From NCBI GenBank assembly GCA_910574455.1, contig CAJSYZ010000011.1, forward strand, positions 2,836,941 through 2,900,940: DNA of 64,000 bases, given 5' to 3'. How positions within the stretch are numbered: position 1 is the stretch's first letter; every line of letters starts with the position of its first letter. Under the pieces are notes generated by a model. It worked only from the letters and a program-made list of their open reading frames with translations. It was not told the origin of the DNA and made no database searches. This document shows positions 12,418 through 22,700 of the stretch, piece by piece. The stretch comes from Trichaptum fuscoviolaceum (lineage: Eukaryota > Basidiomycota > Agaricomycetes > Hymenochaetales > Trichaptaceae). A program made the position numbers and the translations under genes.

Positions 12418-13704
12418 GCACTATCTAGGGCTCCGCAACCGTACCGTAATTACGGAATACGGTACGGTTACGGTACGGCCCGTACCGTATCCGTAGTTGA
12501 CTTAGACCACTTGAAATACGGCCCGTAATCATACGGGCCATACCCGTATTTGGAAGTCCAAAATACGGCCGTATACGGCCGTATACGGTTACGGGTAGAA
12601 CTTACCATATTTAGTAGATATACTCTTAATCCAGAGATATTTTACCACGATTTTGCGATCAAGACAGTGTCGACGCAACAAAACTTCAAGCTTTTCGCAA
12701 GATGTCTCTCAGAGGTTGCGTCCACTCATAGTCTGCTGCCATTTACTTGCGTCGGACGCGGCCTTATTCATGCCATCCGAAAAGCGGTTGCTACCGCTAA
12801 TAATTCTCAGGTAAGTAAATCATTATACCTGTCATTCGTGGCCACGGATCTCATTCAGAATTGTCATGAATCGTGATTAATTCAGCCAACGAGCTCATTC
12901 TGGGGAATAAGCTCGCGATATCTGAGGCCAAAGAATTTGTCACGCTTCGTCCGTGTATGTTTCCCATGAGAAGACCGATGTTAAGCCTGTCATCTTGCCT
13001 ACATTCGAAGAAGGACGAGTCGCGAGCCTTAGGATAACGGCAAACGATGGCGCGGTACAGGTTAAATATTGCGTCCGGGACATTGACGCCGGGCCCAAGC
13101 TCAAGTTGGCTTGGTAGAAGCTGTATACTACGAGTGGGCCAAAGACATGGTATGTATCCGGCTCCTTCCCATCATCTTAAGTTACTAACTTTAAACCACA
13201 TCGTATCTCAACTGATGGCCAACCTCGAGATCTGACCCTCTATCGACGCTGACACTCCTGTCATCTACGCCGCAGGCTCGGACATGTCTGCACATAAGCC
13301 TTTCGAGCAAATAACAAACTCGACCGACTTGATAGAGGGGACGATTGTGCGCATCATCGCGTGTATGGATGATACGCGTTGCAAAGTTGCACGACGCAGC
13401 TTGTGTCATTGGAGACGCGAGCTTTACGAAGGAGACGGAGGAGGCTCAGATCAAGATAAATTGTGCGTCTCAACTCCAGTAGCTTTGCAGTGCTTGAACT
13501 AACCTTTTAACAATCTTTTTTTGTTGGTTTATATACCCGTATTACCCGTACGACCGTATACGGCCGTAATACGGCCGTCCCGTACCCGTATGGGACTTGC
13601 AGCTTTTGTTTTACGGCCCGTAATCGTACGGCCCGTAACCGTATTGAAGGGCGAAAAATACGGCCGTGTGCATATACGGTACGGTGCGGAGCCCTAGCAC
13701 TATC
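12418..13704. mobile_element. Non-autonomous hAT-like element with 8 bp target duplication
   Basis: The element body is 12426-13696 (1271 bp). The left end reads TAGGGCTCCGCA and the right end TGCGGAGCCCTA, perfect inverted copies. The flanking GCACTATC is duplicated at 12418-12425 and 13697-13704. Eight-base duplications with a TAGGG-type terminus are typical of the hAT superfamily. About 150-170 bp at each end are packed with short TACGGCCGTA, CCCGTA and ACGGTACGG motifs, the subterminal repeats that hAT transposases usually bind. No transposase domain is visible. The interior (about 12600-13500) contains spliced-looking coding debris, for example VKPVILPTFEEGRVASLRI near 12990, which may be another captured gene piece I do not recognise. 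It interrupts the TFIIF alpha fragment. Confidence 0.87.
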
Positions 13705-13835
13705 AGCAGACAATCGTCAGAAAGTGCGCAGAAGCATACCGAGGAGGCATAAGGATTTTCATCATCATTGCTATCGTACGCACCATTCTTCTCGATCTTA
13801 CGAACAAGTTTCTTCGTTTGCTTGCCTGCACCTGT

Positions 13836-14270
13836 TACTGCTGTTTGCATATTTATGCGGAATCGCAAATTTGCGTTGAGGCCCTTGTAACGCTAAATGT
13901 GACGGCGCTAGATTCATGATCTAGAGCGCCGGGGAGATCCGAGAGGAAGCGCCCACCAAATTGGGATGATTACTAACACCAGTCACTGAAACAAATGCAA
14001 CAGAAATTTACTTGACACAGAATTGAGAATTAAAATTACATAGCAGACATCAGATCAGCCCATAGTATCGGAGTGTAGCATCCTGGAATTTAAATGGAGA
14101 AATATTTACTTGAATGATCATTTTTGGCTTGTGAGAATATAAACCAAATTTGTCACTAGACCTGTCTTAGTCAATCTTTCCTTGTGCCGAACACCGGCAT
14201 CTGTCTTCACGCTGTCACCAAAAGCCTTGACGCGAAATTGCGATTCCGCATAAATATGCAAACAGCAGTA
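13836..14270. mobile_element. 431 bp TA-flanked MITE with ends related to the outer element
   Basis: The element body is 13838-14268. The ends begin CTGCTGTTTGCATATTTATG on both strands and continue CGGAATCGC; the inverted match runs about 29 bp perfectly and about 45 bp with a few mismatches. TA lies outside each end (13836-13837 and 14269-14270). There is no coding capacity. The terminal TGCTGTTTGCATAT and the TA target site are shared with the 22.6 kb element's repeats, suggesting mobilisation by the same transposase group. It sits in the acidic middle region of the TFIIF alpha fragment. Confidence 0.85.
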
Positions 14271-15494
14271 ACTGCTACTCTGTTTCCTCGTCTTCATCCG
14301 ATTCGTCTATATAACCTTCTCGTGCCTCGTGCCTTATTTGCTGTACAATATTCACGCTTTAGACGTTCCTGGATAGCAGAAAAGAAAGTTGATTAACTGA
14401 ATATTGAGAGAGAAAAAAGAACTGAGCAAACCTCAATCTCCTTGGCCTCTTCGTCACGAGTGTCCTCAACATCCATATTCTCTTCATCATCCGCAAACTC
14501 CCCCTTATACTCCATCTCATCCAAGCCACCCTCGCCCCCTCTGTCTCTTTCCGGTCTCCGGCGGTTATCAACACCCTGTTCATCGTCTTCCTCGAACAGC
14601 TTACGCATCCCCGAGTCTACAGTCTACAGTCTCCACCCCCCGGGGCCCAGCGACCTGCCACCATTGTCATATACAAGACTTGCGCCCGTCATCGCACCGC
14701 CCGCGATCGGCGCAGAGATGCCGTTTGCCGCATTACTGCGCGAGCGCATCGACCAGCGGTCCAACTCGCGATTCTTCTGCATCTTTTCCATCAGCTTCTC
14801 TGCCTCCTCGAGGCTCACCGCGATCTGGTACGTCTCCCGACGCTTCTGCACCTTGTACCACCGGAGGGCACGAACTTGAACACCTGGTCCGCTATGGGCA
14901 TGAACAGCGCGTGCGTCTCGCTCTTCGCGGCCTCCTCCATCCTTCCCACCCACACCTCACTGCCCGTCCCGACCTCCGCGACCCAGGGATACTGTTCCTC
15001 TCGACGCTCTGCTGGATGTGCTCGGGCACCAGGAACACCTGTTGAGTCTTCTTCTGAACTTGCGTTTCCGCTTGTCTTTGTCTTTGACATCCTTCCCTTT
15101 CTGCGGGATTGACTCCTTGTGGATCGGCCGCTCCTCCGCATCGACCATGACTATACGTCCGTCTGCACCAATGACGGGCTTCCCATCTGCCCCTAACATC
15201 GGCTTCATGGGCACCTGCGAGCTGACGCCGCCCACACCTTCCCCAGTAGGGTCACGGAGCAGCTCCTTGTGGTTTAGTTTCACGGGCAGCGGCCACGTAC
15301 TGATGTCGACTGGTTTCCGTAAGTCGAACATCATCACGTCGTATTGCCACCCATGCCTGTCGCAGCTCAACAGATCAAACTCCTGGTACGGCGCGCCCTC
15401 GCCTCTGACAGCCGTGAACGTTGAGGCCAAAGACGACCTGGTGCCCTTGACCTTGATCTCAGACTTCGGCTCGAGCTTCACCAGCCTTCACGGT

Positions 15495-15845
15495 GTGATC
15501 CAGACAAGAGGAGGCGAAGGTGCTGGTGTTCTTGGGGTCGAAGACAAGGTCATAATGTAGTGCGTGTATCCTTCAAATATCTTCAGAGATGATTAGACGA
15601 GGTCTGATTCTGAAGAGGTGGATGTACGCACCCGAATACACTTCCACTGTTCATCCCAGTCCCATGCTTTGATGGTCATATCATCGCAGCCCGTCAACAC
15701 AATGCTAAGCATAGGATGAGCAACCAGGCATCGAATGTGATCAGGATGGGCCTCGAATGCAGTCACTTTCTCGTGAGTGCTGTAATTGAAGACCCGTAGC
15801 TGGAAGTCGTCGATGTTTTCACCGACTTAGCGATTTGAGGCTTGA
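15495..15845 (-). pseudogene. Captured fragment of coatomer beta' (COPB2/Sec27) WD40 domain
   Basis: On the minus strand from about 15825 the translation reads DDFQLRVFNYSTHEKVTAFE, AHPDHIRCLVAHPMLSIVLT and GCDDMTIKAWDWDEQWKCIR. After an intron (gtgcgt...ctgaag) follow IFEGYTHYIM, then DPKNTSTFASSCLDHTVK in a shifted frame. These are consecutive WD40 blades of the COPI coat beta' subunit, which acts in Golgi-to-ER retrieval. A single base appears to be missing after ATGACC (near 15540), breaking the frame. The fragment lacks both the N-terminus and the C-terminal solenoid. It abuts the TFIIF alpha fragment head to tail near 15490, so the two unrelated genes read as one chimeric stretch. Confidence 0.88.
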
Positions 15846-16139
15846 GGCACGATGATGCTGCGGAGTTTGAATTACCAACTTGAACACGACCGTGACGCGT
15901 CGCGTTCAACGAGCTCTCCTCCCTTCCTTCTCTCTCTCTTTCCCCTTCGTCGTTGTCCATCCATCCCCTCCTCCGTCCATCCATCCCCAGGATGGCCTTC
16001 AAATCTAAGCATTTCTACTGTTGATGGTTTGTGATTGTACTACACTCATATTTTATCTTCTTTTTTGATGATTTACTACTGTGCCACCTGAGTGTGACTG
16101 TATGCCACTTGCTACGTTACACCTGTGGCACGGTGGCAG

Positions 16140-17475
16140 TGCCACGCGGGAACACGGACGCTGTAAAGCTCGCCCGCGAGGCGCTCTGCAAACGACTCGA
16201 CGACTACAGGCTCGAAGCCGTCCTCGGGAAAGGCAGATTCAGCCGCGTCTACCAAGCCGTGGACATCTCCCACCGCGAATACGGCAAGAAGGTCGCGATC
16301 AAGCAGATTCCACGTGCGAATGTCGACCGAGACAGTCGGGATATGTTTACAGGGAAGATCCTTTCTGACCTGGCTTTGCTTAACTCACCCTATTTTACCC
16401 CTCTCATAGACCCACAAAACTTCATCATCATCCAGGGCTTGGCCACCGGCGGTACTTTGCGAGGTTCGATGAGCAACGCGAAGAAGCTGGTCCGCATGCA
16501 TGAAATTAAGTTCATCATGGCGCAACTTGTACGTCTCCGCTTCCTTTCCCCCAAGCTGTGCCTCATATTTTTTCGTAATGCTATGCTGTGGGCACCTTGC
16601 AAAACCAGGCCATCGTCTATCGCGACCTTATGCCCGACAACGTTTTCATGGATGAGCACGGTCGGCTCGTCATTGGGGACTTCGGCCTCGCACACGTTTT
16701 CAAAGGACATGCGGTAAGCAATGACGAGGTACTAACTTACGATGACTATTGGCACAGGACTAAGGGCAAGTGTGGCACGACGGGCTGCATGGCACCAGAG
16801 ATGCTTTGTGGCGACCATTACTCGTACAAGGCCGACAGTTTTTCCGTTGGCATCATGTTCTATGAGCTTGGCTTTGGCAGAGTGAGTTTCGTCCGTTCCA
16901 ACCCATCACCCTCACTGACACCGCCTTTATTAGCTGCCCTTCCGTGGGAGGGATTGCAAGGATCTTGAGGCCAACGCACTGTACGAAAATGCGTTCATTC
17001 CTCGATGGTTCCGCAAGCGTTACCCAGAGGCATGCCATCTGATGCGGTGTCTATTAGCCAAGAACACAGACCACTGCATCCCGATGCAAGATACCTTGCA
17101 GCGCCGGTACTTCCGAGGAGTGTAAGTCGACCACCCCCATCTGCGCCATTCTCTAGCTGACCTTCGCCTCAGAAACTGGGATCAGGTCGCAGATAAGATA
17201 CAGCCCGTCCCCGCCAAGTGGAAGACTGCACCGCATAAGGTTCAGGAAGGCGCGTACCTCAGCATGTGCGTCCTTGTTGACTGTAAGTAAACTTGCCATT
17301 GTATTCTTACCAACGCACCGGCTTACTGTTAGTCGCAGAGACAACCGCAACCAACCCGCCCGTCCGCTATCTCCATCGGGACGCGTCCATTGTCGGTGTC
17401 TTTGAAGTATTGAACCCGGACCCGAATTTTCCAAAAGTACTGGTAGACCCGGAGAGTCCGGTGGACCAACTGTAG
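16140..17475 (+). CDS. Protein kinase domain gene fragment (probably captured, 5' incomplete)
   Basis: Spliced Ser/Thr-type kinase catalytic domain. The glycine-rich loop is LGKGRFSRVYQA, the ATP-binding lysine lies in VAIKQI, the catalytic loop is YRDLMPDN, the metal-binding DFG is in GDFGLAHVF, and the P+1/APE region is GTTGCMAPEM. Introns fit at about 16529-16608, 16714-16757, 16881-16933, 17121-17171 and 17281-17334. The last exon ends ESPVDQL-stop at 17475. The catalytic-loop lysine of the usual DLKxxN is replaced by Met (DLMPDN), so activity may be weak or absent. No convincing start codon or first exon is visible; the open frame upstream of 16140 reads into low-complexity sequence. Unlike its neighbours it shows no frameshift. 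It lies inside the 13.3 kb element, so it is probably cargo. The kinase subfamily was not identified. Confidence 0.72.
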
Positions 17476-17625
17476 TCATCTGTATGCATGTAAATAATTT
17501 AGATTTTGCTGAATAAAAATGGATTATTATATATCATTTTATGTGCTGAAAGGTCCTGGGATGCTGAATAGGCAGCAATGTTTATGCCGCTGGCAATGGA
17601 TTTTAAGAGATATATGGCCTGCAAC

Positions 17626-18454
17626 TGTCGAGATCCCAGGCCCCTTTTCTCATTTCCCGCACTTTCCCGCCAAGGATCCCGACATGAGCAGACAATCCCG
17701 CGGGGAGAATCCCGCCATTGGATTCCCCGCGCGAAACCCCTTTCCCGACTCGCACGATCCCCCGCAAGATCCCCCGCTCACGTGACCTATCCCGCACCAC
17801 CGTCCCGACCACCATGCACGCATACACACATTCATTTACGACGACCCGCCACGGCACACGTACATTCACTTATCAACATACGCTCATTAATCCGTTAGTA
17901 CCTCAAGGTGACGACCTGCAACAGTCTGGCATACCTAGTCTGGCTAGTCGCGGCCCCGGACCGGACGCTGACGTCCACGGACAGGCCGTAGCCATCTGGA
18001 GAGACGGGATAGACATGCCTAGCAGTGCGGTCGTAGCATGTATCGTTTGTAGTAGATAGGTGCGCATTGCGCAAGGACACTTAGCGTAGATTAACTATAC
18101 AGTCTTTACAAGTAGATAAATAGCTGTAGGCATCGTAAGGAGCACCCCACTTTTGACCTCTTGTGGAGTGCTTCCTTAGGTGCGATCTCTCTCTTTTCTC
18201 CTGTGTAGTTAGTTGCGCAATACTTACTTGTGGAGTGCTTCCTTAGGGATCCGCTTACTTGACGTTCAAAGCAGTGAAGAGTCCTAGCTGGCCTTGAGAA
18301 TCCCGCGACGCGCCTGGATAGAATCCCGCGCGTTTCCCGCCAGAATTCCCACGCTCGTTCCCAGTCGCGAATCCAGATTCCCGAACGCGGGTTCTTGTCG
18401 TGAATTCCAGTTTCCCGAAACTGTTTCCCGCTACAATTCCCGACGGTCGTAACA
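17626..18454 (+). repeat. 5' LTR of the gypsy element
   Basis: 829 bp, TG...CA-type termini, rich in TTCCCGC/ATCCCGC motifs. It differs from the 3' LTR only by an extra C in a cattcacttatc run and a missing G in tttac-aagtag. Target duplication GCAAC precedes it. Confidence 0.95.
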
Positions 18455-18543
18455 TTAGGTCAAAAGTCCTGGCTCACCGCCGCTCGGACTCGACACCCTC
18501 ACGCTCTTTACTTCTACCCCCGCACCCGTACCGCCGACCCGCG

Positions 18544-19752
18544 ATGTCGTCCCACCAGGAATGGGGAGGACTCGCAGATACCTTCGCTTTCCCGTCCCCG
18601 AGCTCCTCGATGGAGGAAGACAAACTCCAGCCCATCCTTGATCGCCTCGACACCCTCGAAAAACGCTACTCCAAGTTAGTCAACGAACACAATCAGGTTC
18701 AGAACACTGTCGCCCAGCTCAAGCACGCCAACCAGGCGTTAGAAGCCCAAATCGCGAGCCAGCCCGCCTCCCCGTCCGGGGGTGGAGCAGGGCTCAAGAT
18801 GAAGCTTCCCGACACCTTCGAAGGCGAACGAGCCAAGCTGGAAAACTGGATTCACCAGATTAAGCTCTACCTGTTCGGACAACATCCTGGGCTGAACGAA
18901 ACCCGCAAGGTCGCATTCGCCCTGATGCTACTGCGGGGACCGGCGCAAGACTGGGCGCGACCCATTCTAGATCGACTCCAGGACATCCCGACACCGCCAG
19001 AAGCCGCCAGCCTGGAGGCCCTGTTCGCCGCCCTTCGCGCCTCTTACGGAGAAATCGATGCAGACAAAGCCGCAGCCGACAAGCTGATGCGCCTACGCCA
19101 GACAGGAACGGTCGCCGAGTTTGCGTCGCAATTCCGTGCCCTCCAAGCCCTCACCGGGTGGCCCAAGGACGCAACGACGGATGTCATCTACCTCGACATG
19201 TTCCGGAAGGGACTCAAAGACCAGGTTCGCCAGCACATCGCCAGCACAGAGGCGAAGGATATGAAATTCGATGCCTACGTCAACTGGGTTTCCGAGACGG
19301 ACGAGAAGCTAAGGCTCGCACACGCCTATGGACCAGTATCAAAGCCAGCGGCTACGCCCCGAAGCAACCCCGGCACCACTAGTTCAGCTCCGCGTACGAT
19401 CCCGACTGCGGGCGCAAGCTCGACGAAGGATCCCAACGCAATGGAGATTGACAAGGTGCGCCGGGAGCGCAGGAGTAAGGGACTATGCTACTACTGCGGA
19501 GAGAAAGACCATTTAGTGAGCGATTGCCCAACGCGACCGCCAACCCGAAACCTAAAGGCTACGAAATCCACGTCCCCGTCGAGCCCCGCGCCCCCCGCGC
19601 TCCAGTCGTTCGAAGAAACGCTCAAACGTATGGCGGAACAGTACGTCCAGAATGTGCAGCAGTCCGTGCTACAGAACGCATTCGCCGCCATGACGCCCGC
19701 CGCCAAGAACGTTCACAATCCCGAAGCCCCGCCCCCAGCGGATTTTCAGTAG
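18544..19752 (+). CDS. gag: Gypsy Gag polyprotein
   Basis: The start is MSSHQEWGGLADTF at 18544, about 90 bp after the 5' LTR; the open frame extends upstream to 18400, inside the LTR, but this ATG begins the conserved part. The order is a coiled-coil-like N-terminus (LDRLDTLEKRYSKLVNEHNQ), the capsid region (LKMKLPDTFEGERAKLENWI to LRLAHAYGP), and a CCHC zinc knuckle CYYCGEKDHLVSDC at about residues 314-327 for RNA packaging. It ends at 19752. Pol overlaps it in the -1 frame, so pol expression would need a -1 shift or another bypass; no classic slippery heptamer was evident. No internal lesion is seen in gag itself. Confidence 0.92.
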   Translation: MSSHQEWGGLADTFAFPSPSSSMEEDKLQPILDRLDTLEKRYSKLVNEHNQVQNTVAQLKHANQALEAQIASQPASPSGGGAGLKMKLPDTFEGERAKLENWIHQIKLYLFGQHPGLNETRKVAFALMLLRGPAQDWARPILDRLQDIPTPPEAASLEALFAALRASYGEIDADKAAADKLMRLRQTGTVAEFASQFRALQALTGWPKDATTDVIYLDMFRKGLKDQVRQHIASTEAKDMKFDAYVNWVSETDEKLRLAHAYGPVSKPAATPRSNPGTTSSAPRTIPTAGASSTKDPNAMEIDKVRRERRSKGLCYYCGEKDHLVSDCPTRPPTRNLKATKSTSPSSPAPPALQSFEETLKRMAEQYVQNVQQSVLQNAFAAMTPAAKNVHNPEAPPPADFQ

Positions 19753-22700
19753 GGTCGTATTGCTCAGTCGCGCCCTATACGACCCAACCGCCCTTGTGGC
19801 CGAAGAACTCTCTTAATAATGGTCCCTTGTATTTAACCATCTCTACAATAGACCGTCGTCTTCGACGACATTTGAAGTTCCCGGTACAGGTTAGCGACGG
19901 AAAAACGGATGCCTTAGCCACAGTAATGTTAGACAGCGGTGCGTCGGGAACTTTCATAAATTCCCGCTACGTTTCGCGACACAGACTCCAGACTCGGGAA
20001 TTGGTAATCCCGATACTTTTGCGCAACGCGGACAATTCCCCGAACGCGATTGGACGCATCACCAAGGAAGTAGTCCTCAACGTCGAGATGAAGGGACACT
20101 TAGAACAGTTGACCATGGCCGTCGCGGATATTGGCGACGACGATATTATCATGGGGATCGACTGGTTGCGGCACCATAACCCAACCATTGACTGGACCAA
20201 CGATGTGGTCGATCTCAACCGCTGCCCACCTCAGTGTGACAACCAGCAACGCCTGGACCCGCTTCCCCGCCTCGCCATAGCAGAAGAAGTCGAGACCCCC
20301 TGGGGGCCCGACAGGACCCAGGCCGAATGGGAAGCTGTCCCACCAGGATTTCGGTACTCAGAAAAATATTGGGACCAGTACCACGACGCTGAATCCTACT
20401 TCGTCACGACGGACGACCACTTCGCGTACAAAATTGCCGCCTCGTACACCCACTCCCAGGCCATCGCGGAGAAGTCAGCAGTGAAGGAAGGCGAGAAAAC
20501 CTTCGAGGAACTAGTTCCCCCCGAATTTCGTGAGTTTGCCGACGTTTTCTCGAAAGTTGAATCCGAAAGGCTTCCACTACGCAAGCCGTATGATCACGCC
20601 ATAGATTTAGAACCCGGGAAGGTTCCCCCGTACAGCAAAATTATCCGTTGGCCCCGGCCGAACGCGACGCCCTTCGCGAATTCGTTGACGAAAACCTGCG
20701 CAAAGGGTACATACGACCTTCGAAATCCCCTGCAGCGGCTCCCGTCTTCTTTATCAAGAAAAAGGACGGAACCTTGCGCATGGTAGTCGATTACCGACGA
20801 CTGAACGATATCACGGTCAAGAATCGATACCCGCTTCCCCTCACGATGGAACTCGTAGACGCACTGCAAAAGGCGAAGGTTTTCACGACGTTAGATTTGC
20901 GATGGGGCTACCACAACGTGCGACTGAAGCAAGGCGACGAGTGGAAGGCCGCATTTCGGACTCAGGCAGGACATTTCGAACCAACGGTGATGACATTCGG
21001 GCTCACGAATGCCCCGGCGACCTTCCAGCATATGATGAACGATATCTTCAAAGATCTCATTGGAGTATACGTGATCATCTATCTTGACGACTTGCTAATC
21101 TTTTCCGAAGATGAATCGCAGCACGAGGAACACGTACGGGAAGTCCTTAAGCGGCTGCGCGAAAACGACTTGTTCTGTAAACCCGAAAAGTGCAAATTCA
21201 AACAGACTTCCGTCGAGTATCTCGGGATGATTATTTCGCAGGGAAAGGTGGCTATGGATCCCGCCAAGGTACAGGCGGTCCTCGACTGGCCTACCCCGAA
21301 AAAGGTGAAAGACATTCAAGCCTTCCTCGGGTTCGCGAATTTCTATCGACGCTTCATTCGGGATTTCTCGCACATCGTCAAACCGCTCACGACGCTGCTG
21401 AAGAAGGACGTTCGCTGGGCCTGGACAGAAAACCAGCAGTTCGCCTTCGACCATCTCAAGCGCATGTTCACGACCGCCCCCGTCCTGATGATGCCAGACA
21501 TGTCGCGACAATTCATCGTGGAATGCGACGCCTCTGATTTCGCGACCGGCGCGGTCTTGTCCCAGGAAGGCGACGACGGGCTGATACATCCGGTCGCCTT
21601 TTTCTCGAAATCCCTCAACGATGCGGAACGCAACTACGAGATTTATGACAAGGAGCTACTCGCGATTATTCGAGCTCTTGACGAGTGGCGACATTATCTC
21701 GAAGGTGCGAGTCATAAACTCGATATCGTGTCTGACCACAAGAATCTGCTATATTTCTCTGAATCCCGAACGCTGACGCGACGCCAAGCCCGGTGGAGTC
21801 TGTTCCTCACCCGCTTCGATTTTACGATTCGCCATCGCCCAGGGCGACTCGGGGGCAAACCCGACGCCATGTCACGACGCGTCGATCTTCAACCCGAAGG
21901 CGAAGACAACACGGGACGGACCCTCTTGACCCCCGAAATGTTTCGACTAAAGGCAATTCGGCGGGGAATGACGCAGGTACACGGGGATCAGGCCCTCCTA
22001 CGACGCATTCGTAAGTCAGATCAATATGAAGACGAACTGGTGGACGCGATCGAGCTGGTCAAGTCCAAGGCGCCTCGAGTCCTGACCAAGGAACTTGAGG
22101 ACTGGAGCACCGAGGAAGGCCTCATCCTGTACCAGGGTAAGGTTTACGTCCCGAAAGACGAGACCATTCGCCGGGATGTGGTGAAGACTTACCACGACAG
22201 TCTCCCCGCCGGACATCCTGGACGTTGGAAAACGTTTGAGATGGTAAGCCGCAACTACTGGTGGCCCGGGATGTCTAACTTCGTAGAACGATACGTTTTG
22301 GGATGCGATACCTGTGCACGCACGAAGAACCGATCCCAACGCCCGGTAGGACTCCTGCAACCGAACGAAATCCCGCAGGGCCCCTGGCAGGCGATTTCGT
22401 GCGATTTCATCACCCAGCTCCCCCGATCTGAGGATTACGACGCAATTTTCGTGGTGGTCGACCGTCTCACCAAGCAAGCGCATTTTATCCCGACCACGTC
22501 TGATGTCGATGCACCGGAAACCGCAGAACTCTTCCTGCAACACGTCTGGAAGCTGCACGGAACCCCCCGCCAGATCATATCCGACCGCGGACCACAGTTT
22601 GTCGCGCAGTTCATGAAAGCCCTTTTTTCCCGACTCGGTATCAAGGGTACCACGTCGACTGCGTATCACCCGCAGACGGATGGGCAAACCGAAAGGGTAA

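Larger units (their letters stand above)
12055..15490 (-). pseudogene. Captured fragment of TFIIF alpha subunit (RAP74/Tfg1)
   Basis: TFIIF alpha is an RNA polymerase II general initiation factor. Visible pieces, in order on the minus strand, are EFDLLSCDRHGWQYDVMMFD; PVKLNHKELLRDP; TQQVFLVPEHIQQS; YPWVAEVGTGSEVWVGRMEE; RWYKVQKRRETYQIAVSLEE; AEKLMEKMQKNRELDRW; LDEMEYKGEFADDEENMDVE; ERLKREYCTANKAR; GYIDESDEDEETE; KQTKKLVRKIEKNGAYDSND; NPYASS; then an acidic run and a Gln/Pro/Thr-rich tail. Successive pieces fall in different frames through apparent single-base losses near 15052, 14866 and 14320. A MITE splits it at 13838-14268 and a hAT-like element at 12426-13696. The N-terminal start and the C-terminal winged-helix domain are missing, so it is a truncated, decayed copy. 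The intact gene is expected elsewhere in the genome. Confidence 0.88.

Noticed and set aside
12426..13696. Reading the TACGG-rich ends as a CRISPR-like or satellite array
   Set aside because: Repeats are irregular, palindromic and confined to the two ends of an element with an 8 bp target duplication, which fits hAT subterminal repeats.
14404..15560. Plus-strand frames of 145-213 codons across the TFIIF alpha fragment
   Set aside because: They are the opposite strand of recognisable TFIIF alpha coding sequence and contain no domain.
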